Shown here in pieces: positions 6,943-11,032 of a stretch of DNA of 11,032 nucleotides. The stretch lies in the NCBI GenBank assembly GCA_040754425.1, contig JBFMCR010000020.1, forward strand, positions 1 through 11,032. The letters run 5' to 3'. Made by a program: the position numbers and the translations under genes. A model generated the notes under the pieces. It was not told where the DNA came from. It saw only the letters and a program-made list of their open reading frames with translations, and did not search any database. The number at the start of each line of letters is the position of its first letter. The first letter of the stretch is position 1. This DNA is from UBA6918 sp040754425 (GTDB lineage: Bacteria > Pseudomonadota > Gammaproteobacteria > Burkholderiales > Thiobacillaceae).

Positions 6943-8656
6943 CAGGTGCACCTTGTTTTATGCGAATGGGCAGGTTGCGTACTGTGGCGGCACGTTCTTC
7001 GGCGTTCCAGGGCAGGATTGCGAACCCGCGTTCGCCCAGCCCCTGCCCGGAGAATTTCCGCAGCCAGGAGCGGGCGGGTTCGTTGCGCGGCCCTTGGTCA
7101 TAGGCAAAGCCGATTTCCAGGATACGGGTGTTCGTTGCATGCTCGATGGCGTCGATTGCGGCGTTCAGGGCGGCAATGATCATGGCGTCTTCGATGCCGC
7201 GCCCCAATGCGCGGCAACTTACGCAAAGCTCTTCAACCCGCAGGCGATTTTCTTCTTCAAGGCGGGCAAACAGTGCGCCGATGAGGCCGGAGTCGGAAAA
7301 ACGGTCGTTCAGCCAAATGCCCACAGCAGCCTGGCGCGGGTCGTTGAGCGCTTCGTCCACATCGATCTCTGACAGGCGGCGCAAGGCCAGATTGAACTGG
7401 TTGGTTTTCTGCGATAGCTGTTGCAGCCGTGTGCGGTGGTTGTGGGGATTGGCTGCAATGCGCAGGACCAGTTTCAGGCTTTCCAGGTAGTCTCGCTCGG
7501 AGCCTGCTTCGGCGCGGAGTGCATCTCGCGCGTCATTGGTGGCGAGGTCGTTGGCACGCAATGCATCGGTGCTGTCGCTGCCCCATGTGAAAAGCCCCGG
7601 ATAAAAGTCCAGCGCCCGGGTGGTCTCGGCAGGGTCCGGGCTGGCAAAGAGCAGGTGGATGCCCGGGCAGGCTGCCGCTATCGCAGCCAGTTCGCCGGGG
7701 TTGTCGTCCACGAACAGGATGGCGTCATAGCCGATGCGCAAGGTATCGGCAATATGCTTCATGCCATCCGCCTTGCTGTTCCAGCTAATCGAGCGCGCCG
7801 AAATTTTCTCGGCCAGATGTCCCATCCGGCCCGAGGCGAGCATGGCATCGACATCGGCCGGCTCGTTGCGAGACAACAGCCCGATAAAGAGGCCGCTGTC
7901 TGCCAGGGCTGCAGCCTTCGCGTGCAAGGCCTTGAATTTCTCGTCGATGACGATGCCTTCGATGCCGTCTTCGCCCAGCACGCCCTTCCACAAGGTATTG
8001 TCCAGGTCGAAGACCACTGCCTTCAGGCGCGGCGCCAATGCGGCCGGCAGCCAGCAGAGGCCCATGTGGCGGGCGATTTCGATGTTGGCGCGTTCAGACA
8101 GGCGGGTGGCGCCGACCTGGGACATGCGTGCGTCGTGATAGTCGGGCCCCAGGCTTGCGGCGATTTCGTCCAACGGCAGCACGCGAACGCCGGCCATGTT
8201 CGTGCTGCGCTCGCGCAGCTGGCGGTTGAAGTCGCAGGCGGTTGTGTCCTGTTTGGAGGAGGCAGCGACAAGTATGGGCGCCCGGGATTTTGCGCGCAGC
8301 GCCTCAATGCGCCCGAACAGCCAGTCCAGCAGTTCGTTCGCATCAAGCTTGTAGCGGTCGAAGTCGAGCCAGACCAACTCTATATCCGCATCGCCGCCGA
8401 TCGCCAAAGTCAGGGAATCGTCGTAGTCGCCAAGTACGCATTCCACGCGGCGGTCCGAATAGGACAGGAATGGCGGCAGGGCCGAGGCAATGAATTCGAA
8501 TGGGTGGTTGCGATGTACGCGGAGCCGGAATGCCTTGGTATTAACGGACATGGCGGCGGCGATGCGAAGCAGGTCGGCGCGGCGTGGCCGCTCCGAAAAA
8601 ATGGTGCGCTGGAATTCGGCCTTGGACAGAGCTTCATCCACTGTGGCGTTGAGCAC
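6932..8656 (-). CDS. FkbH-like HAD-IIIC family protein (glyceryl-type loading onto ACP)
   Basis: A 574-residue protein with the FkbH/HAD-IIIC layout. It has an N-terminal region of about 205 residues; a HAD core with VVFDLDNTLW at 214-223 (D217, D219), LSRNE at 261-265, K295 and FVDDNP at 315-320; and a C-terminal GNAT-like region with QKTNQFN at 416-422 and CVSCRALGRGIED at 478-490. FkbH proteins take a glyceryl unit from 1,3-bisphosphoglycerate, remove the phosphate and place it on an ACP, best known from polyketide starter and extender supply. Homologues also sit in glycan loci. The GTG at 8654-8656 has GCGAGG six bases upstream, so GTG is well supported. It is the first gene of the minus-strand operon, with 652 gene-free bases before it, and its end overlaps the ACP. 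The actual acyl unit cannot be read from sequence. Confidence 0.9.
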   Translation of the reverse strand: MLNATVDEALSKAEFQRTIFSERPRRADLLRIAAAMSVNTKAFRLRVHRNHPFEFIASALPPFLSYSDRRVECVLGDYDDSLTLAIGGDADIELVWLDFDRYKLDANELLDWLFGRIEALRAKSRAPILVAASSKQDTTACDFNRQLRERSTNMAGVRVLPLDEIAASLGPDYHDARMSQVGATRLSERANIEIARHMGLCWLPAALAPRLKAVVFDLDNTLWKGVLGEDGIEGIVIDEKFKALHAKAAALADSGLFIGLLSRNEPADVDAMLASGRMGHLAEKISARSISWNSKADGMKHIADTLRIGYDAILFVDDNPGELAAIAAACPGIHLLFASPDPAETTRALDFYPGLFTWGSDSTDALRANDLATNDARDALRAEAGSERDYLESLKLVLRIAANPHNHRTRLQQLSQKTNQFNLALRRLSEIDVDEALNDPRQAAVGIWLNDRFSDSGLIGALFARLEEENRLRVEELCVSCRALGRGIEDAMIIAALNAAIDAIEHATNTRILEIGFAYDQGPRNEPARSWLRKFSGQGLGERGFAILPWNAEERAATVRNLPIRIKQGAPDAI

Positions 8657-8681
8657 TCAATACCTCGCTTTGCAAATAATG

Positions 8682-8933
8682 ACACCCGTAGTCGGAGGGT
8701 GGCGCTCAGTCAGTGGCACTATGAATCGGGGCTTACAAAAACGCATTAAACGATTTGGCTGGGTTCGTAAAAAAGTAGGGGTCATCCATGTCCTGTTGGC
8801 GGGTGTTTTCCCTGACTTGAGGACGAATCTACCGTAATTGTGGAGCGCCCTTTTTTCTGGAGTCTAAGTATTTGATTGTAAAGTAAGTATATGGGGGGCA
8901 ATTGTAACACCCGGCCTTTGGGGCGACACCCGG
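8682..8933. repeat. four copies of heptamer ACACCCG, candidate operator cluster
   Basis: ACACCCG occurs at 8682-8688, 8907-8913 and 8926-8932 on the plus strand, and at 8800-8806 on the minus strand. The last two extend to ACACCCGG and are 19 bases apart, close to two helical turns. The first and last are preceded by G. The cluster lies directly upstream of the FkbH-like gene. It could be a regulator-binding cluster; no regulator is identified and the repeat may be chance. Confidence 0.3.
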
Positions 8934-9026
8934 AAAGCTGGGGGATTATAACTTGTCCAGGGTCGCTGTCAGGCTGTGTCCATGGATAGTGAGAGTTATG
9001 GTTTCCTGCCTGGGATGGCCAGGGTC

Positions 9027-9052
9027 TTACTGGCGCTGCATCCTTCCAGTAA
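9027..9052. repeat. perfect 7-base inverted repeat TTACTGG/CCAGTAA with 12-base loop
   Basis: TTACTGG at 9027-9033 is matched by CCAGTAA at 9046-9052 with 12 bases between. An overlapping alternative pairing is CTGGCG (9030-9035) with CGCCAG (9060-9065). No T-run follows, so it is not a typical intrinsic terminator. It could be an operator or an RNA hairpin in the leader of the plus-strand unit. Confidence 0.3.
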
Positions 9053-9308
9053 TGGATTCCGCCAGCGAAAATTCTTGATGTGCGGACATAAAGCGGTCTG
9101 GAAACCAGGCCTTACGATGTAAAATCCCCATTACAGATGCGGCATTGGGCGGATTCATGCCCATAGGCTAACTAACTGATATTTATAGGCTGCCAGCCGG
9201 CCGATAAGCCCATGAATTCCTGGTTCGGGCTGAAGCGGGCGGCACTCGCGTTCCGGGGAGTGCGCGAGCATAGGCTGTATTGGGCAGCAAAAATGAAATG
9301 ATTCAACC

Positions 9309-10448
9309 ATGAATAAAGACATACCAGCCTTCGACAAGCCGATCTACGTGACCCGGCCGCTCATGCCCGATCTGGAGCGGGTGACGGAGAAGCTCAGGGA
9401 AGTCTGGGAATCGCAGTGGCTTTCCAACGGCGGCGCCCAGCACCGCGCCCTGGAAGAGCAGGTGCGCCAGTTCCTCAAGGCGCCGTACCTTTCCCTGTTC
9501 AACAACGGCACCATCGCGCTGCTGGTGGCGGTGCAAAGCCTGCGCCTGCAGGGCGAGGTCATCACCACGCCGTTCACCTTTCCCGCCACCACCCACGTGC
9601 TGGCCTGGAACAACATCACCCCGGTGTTCTGCGATATCGATCCCCAGACCCTGACCATCGACCCGGACCGCATCGAGGGGCTTATCACTAACCGCACCAC
9701 CGGCATCCTCGGCGTGCACGTCTACGGCATGCCCTGCGATGTCGAGCGCATCCGGGAAATCGCCGACCGCCACGGCCTGCGCGTGATCTACGACGCCGCG
9801 CACGCCTTCGGCACCGAAATCGACGGCCGCGGCATCGGCACCTACGGCGACATTTCGATGTTCAGCTTCCATCCCACCAAGCTGTTCCATACCGCCGAGG
9901 GCGGGGCGCTCACCTACAACGACCCCAACCTCAAGCCGCGCATCGACCTGTTGAAGAACTTCGGCATCCGCAACGAGTTCGAGGTCATCATGCCCGGCAT
10001 CAACGGCAAGATGAACGAGCTTTCCGCCGTCATCGGCCTGGTCGTGCTGGAAATGGTGGAAGAAGAGCGGGCGCGCCGGCGCGCGATCCGCGAGCAGTAC
10101 ACCCGCGAACTGGGCGGTTTGCCGGGCGTCAGCATCGTGCAAATGCCCGACAATACGAGCAACAGCCAGCAATACATGGTCGTGCGCATCGACGGCAAGG
10201 AATTCGGCGCCACGCGCGACCAGGTCTATGACCACCTGCGCAAGTACAATGTCATGGCGCGCAAGTACTTCTACCCGCTGACTAGCGACTACCCCTGCTA
10301 TCATCAGCTGCCTTCGGCCAACGGCGGTTCGCTGCCCAACGCCAGGCGGGCCAGCGACGAGGTGCTGTGCCTGCCTTTCTACGGCCAGCTTGCGGCGGAC
10401 GAGGTGGCGAGGATATGCGAGATCATCAAGAATGCGAATGGATTGTAA
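9309..10448 (+). CDS. DegT/DnrJ/EryC1/StrS sugar aminotransferase, VioA/DesI-like (4-amino-4,6-dideoxyhexose type)
   Basis: A 379-residue, strongly GC-rich PLP-dependent sugar aminotransferase. It opens with PIYVTRPLMPDL, typical of the group making dTDP-4-amino-4,6-dideoxyglucose. LFNNGTIALLVA at 63-74 forms part of the phosphate-binding region. YDAAHAFGTE at 161-170 carries the PLP-ring Asp D162. SFHPTKLFHTAEGGAL at 186-201 carries the Schiff-base lysine K191. The FHPTK-F-T-EGGA form differs from the FYPGKNLGAYGDGGA form of the minus-strand aminotransferase, so the two are not duplicates and probably aminate different keto-sugars. It is transcribed away from the main operon. No strong Shine-Dalgarno sequence is seen before the ATG at 9309. 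A sulfotransferase follows after 33 bases without an obvious terminator. Assignment as C4- rather than C3-specific rests on the motif style only. Confidence 0.9.
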   Translation: MNKDIPAFDKPIYVTRPLMPDLERVTEKLREVWESQWLSNGGAQHRALEEQVRQFLKAPYLSLFNNGTIALLVAVQSLRLQGEVITTPFTFPATTHVLAWNNITPVFCDIDPQTLTIDPDRIEGLITNRTTGILGVHVYGMPCDVERIREIADRHGLRVIYDAAHAFGTEIDGRGIGTYGDISMFSFHPTKLFHTAEGGALTYNDPNLKPRIDLLKNFGIRNEFEVIMPGINGKMNELSAVIGLVVLEMVEEERARRRAIREQYTRELGGLPGVSIVQMPDNTSNSQQYMVVRIDGKEFGATRDQVYDHLRKYNVMARKYFYPLTSDYPCYHQLPSANGGSLPNARRASDEVLCLPFYGQLAADEVARICEIIKNANGL

Positions 10449-10481
10449 GCATTCTTAAACTGAGTTTCTGGAATAACACCT

Positions 10482-10937
10482 ATGAATGAAAATACGAGGT
10501 TGGCGCAAAAGAGGAGATTGGCAGGGAGGCCTAATGCCATGCCACCTCTTCCTGCTGATTGGCACAAAAAAATATTTTGCATTGGTAGAAACAAGACCGG
10601 AACAACTTCACTTGCGGCCGCTTTGAGAGAGTTGGGGGTCAGGGTGGGCAATCAAAAGCCCGCCGAATTGCTCTTGAAGGACTGGGCTGTCAGGGATTTC
10701 AGGCGGCTTGTGGCTTATTGTCATACTGCCCAGGCTTTTCAGGATATCCCGTTTAGCTTGCCTTATACATTTCAGGCAATGGATATGCATTTCCCCGAAA
10801 GCAAATTCATTTTGACCGTGCGGGATAGTGCAGATCAGTGGTATCACTCTTTAGTAAAATTTCACAAGAAAATATGGGGCGAAAAAACGGCATCACTAGA
10901 GCAATTGGCTCTTCCCCGGATCAAGTGGGTAGCTTAA
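10482..10937 (+). pseudogene. sulfotransferase family protein, 3' end lost to ISL3-type insertion
   Basis: The frame encodes 151 residues. IFCIGRNKTGTTSLAAALRELG (residues 31-52) holds the KTGTT core of the PAPS 5'-phosphosulfate loop. FILTVRDSADQWYHSL (109-124, R114 and S123) is the 3'-phosphate motif. The MDMHFPESKFILTVRD style resembles the sulfotransferase group with short spacing between the motifs. Only the first 141 residues and two bases of codon 142 are native. From 10907 the frame runs through the terminal repeat of an insertion sequence, adding about ten foreign residues (ending IKWVA) before TAA at 10935-10937. Family members are usually well over 200 residues, so the C-terminal part is missing and the product is probably inactive. 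The gene is AT-richer than the aminotransferase before it, and its ATG has GGA about 11 bases upstream. Confidence 0.82.
10907..10932 (+). repeat. left terminal inverted repeat of an ISL3-family insertion sequence
   Basis: The stretch starts GGCTCTTCCCC, the GGCTCTT-type end characteristic of ISL3-family elements, and ends in GTGGGTAG. It lies 42 bases before the transposase start. The eight bases just outside, GAGCAATT at 10899-10906, would be the target duplication, since ISL3 elements usually make 8-base duplications. The right end is outside the window, so neither the matching repeat nor the second target copy can be confirmed. Confidence 0.75.
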
Positions 10938-10948
10938 CCTGTTGAACC

Positions 10949-11032
10949 ATGAGAGACATAGACCTATACGCCCAGATTCTTGGATTGCGGTCGCCGTGGA
11001 AGGTGACCGATGTGCAATTGCTGCGTGACGCC
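10949..11032 (+). CDS. ISL3-family transposase, N-terminal 28 residues only
   Basis: The ATG at 10949-10951 opens a frame that remains open to the window edge. The first residues MRDIDLYAQILGLRSPWKVTDV match the characteristic N-terminus of ISL3-family (IS204/IS1001/ISL3) transposases, in which an ILG-x-x-x-PW-x-V motif precedes the zinc-binding region. The zinc-finger cysteines and the DDE catalytic domain would lie beyond the window. No strong Shine-Dalgarno sequence is seen before the ATG (GTTGAACC lies just upstream). Family recognition rests on 28 residues plus the agreeing terminal repeat. Confidence 0.8.
   Translation, partial: MRDIDLYAQILGLRSPWKVTDVQLLRDA

Larger units (their letters stand above)
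8657..9308. promoter_or_regulatory. divergent intergenic region, presumed to hold both promoters
   Basis: A gene-free stretch of 652 bases between the minus-strand operon and the plus-strand aminotransferase. No frame in it looks like a protein, and no tRNA or terminator is seen. It contains four ACACCCG heptamers and a 7-base inverted repeat, listed separately. A weak sigma-70-like candidate on the minus strand has TTGCCC at 8896-8901 and TACAAT at 8875-8880. Its spacer is only 15 bases, so it is not a confident call. No JUMPstart or ops-like element was recognised. GGTCTGG/CCAGGCC at 9095-9111 could form a short hairpin with one G-T pair and an AAA loop, but no T-run follows it. The length is large for a simple promoter region and would allow a long leader. 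Confidence 0.45.
10907..11032 (+). mobile_element. ISL3-family insertion sequence, left end only
   Basis: The element is defined by the GGCTCTT-type terminal repeat at 10907 and the start of an ISL3-type transposase 42 bases inside it. It is inserted in the plus-strand sulfotransferase gene, in the same orientation as that gene. It continues past the window edge. Confidence 0.78.

Noticed and set aside
7421..8749. 442-codon plus-strand open frame
   Set aside because: It is antisense to the FkbH-like gene, whose HAD motifs and conserved C-terminal motifs are unambiguous. The antisense product has no recognisable domain and is a by-product of GC-rich codon use.
8875..8901. minus-strand sigma-70-like promoter (TTGCCC / TACAAT)
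   Set aside because: The -10 box is good but the 15-base spacer is short and the -35 weak; kept only as a remark under the intergenic region.
8641..9308. JUMPstart/ops element, tRNA gene or CRISPR array in the long intergenic region
   Set aside because: No GGCGGTAG-type ops sequence, no cloverleaf and no regularly spaced repeat-spacer pattern were found.
9303..10304. 333-codon minus-strand open frame
   Set aside because: It lies antisense to the VioA/DesI-like aminotransferase, and its product is rich in His, Asp, Val and Ala with no domain pattern, typical of a mirror frame.

Overview
The window is part of a surface-glycan or flagellin-glycan biosynthesis locus from a Gram-negative bacterium, probably a proteobacterium. 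The lineage is an inference from the overall style: moderately high GC in the core genes, proteobacterial-type sugar enzymes, and an ISL3-type transposase start. No taxonomic marker is present. Base composition is mosaic. The sugar aminotransferases, the FkbH-like gene and the ketoisomerase are GC-rich. The SGNH-like gene, both sulfotransferases and the acetyltransferase are visibly AT-richer. Such patchwork is common in horizontally assembled polysaccharide loci.

Layout. From about 8656 down to the left edge, every convincing gene lies on the minus strand in a tight series that looks like one operon. In transcription order it contains: an FkbH-like HAD-IIIC protein (6932-8656); an acyl carrier protein (6700-6942); a GNAT acyltransferase (6129-6710); a SAM methyltransferase (5361-6074); an FdtA/QdtA-type cupin sugar ketoisomerase (4922-5344); a DegT-family sugar aminotransferase (3825-4925); an unrecognised 242-residue protein (3094-3822); a GT61-type glycosyltransferase (1970-3097); a sulfotransferase (849-1889); an SGNH-like protein (105-839); and possibly the start of another gene at the left edge. 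Many junctions overlap by 4-11 bases or are separated by only a few bases.

A 652-base gene-free stretch (8657-9308) separates this operon from a divergent plus-strand unit. It holds four copies of the heptamer ACACCCG (one inverted) and a perfect 7-base inverted repeat. The plus-strand unit has a second DegT aminotransferase of the VioA/DesI kind (9309-10448) and a second sulfotransferase (10482-10937). The sulfotransferase reading frame runs into the left terminal repeat of an ISL3-family insertion sequence, whose transposase starts at 10949 and continues past the window.

How the genes may work together (inference). The ketoisomerase and its overlapping aminotransferase are the FdtA-FdtB / QdtA-QdtB pair, which makes a dTDP-3-amino-3,6-dideoxyhexose. 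No hexapeptide FdtC/QdtC N-acetyltransferase is visible. Instead, an FkbH-ACP-GNAT trio sits at the head of the same operon. FkbH-type proteins load a glyceryl-type unit from a glycolytic intermediate onto an ACP, so the trio could place an ACP-borne acyl group on the amino sugar. The methyltransferase, the GT61 enzyme and the sulfotransferases would then methylate, assemble and sulfate the glycan. This proposed sulfated, ACP-acylated amino-sugar pathway is the most interesting content of the window.
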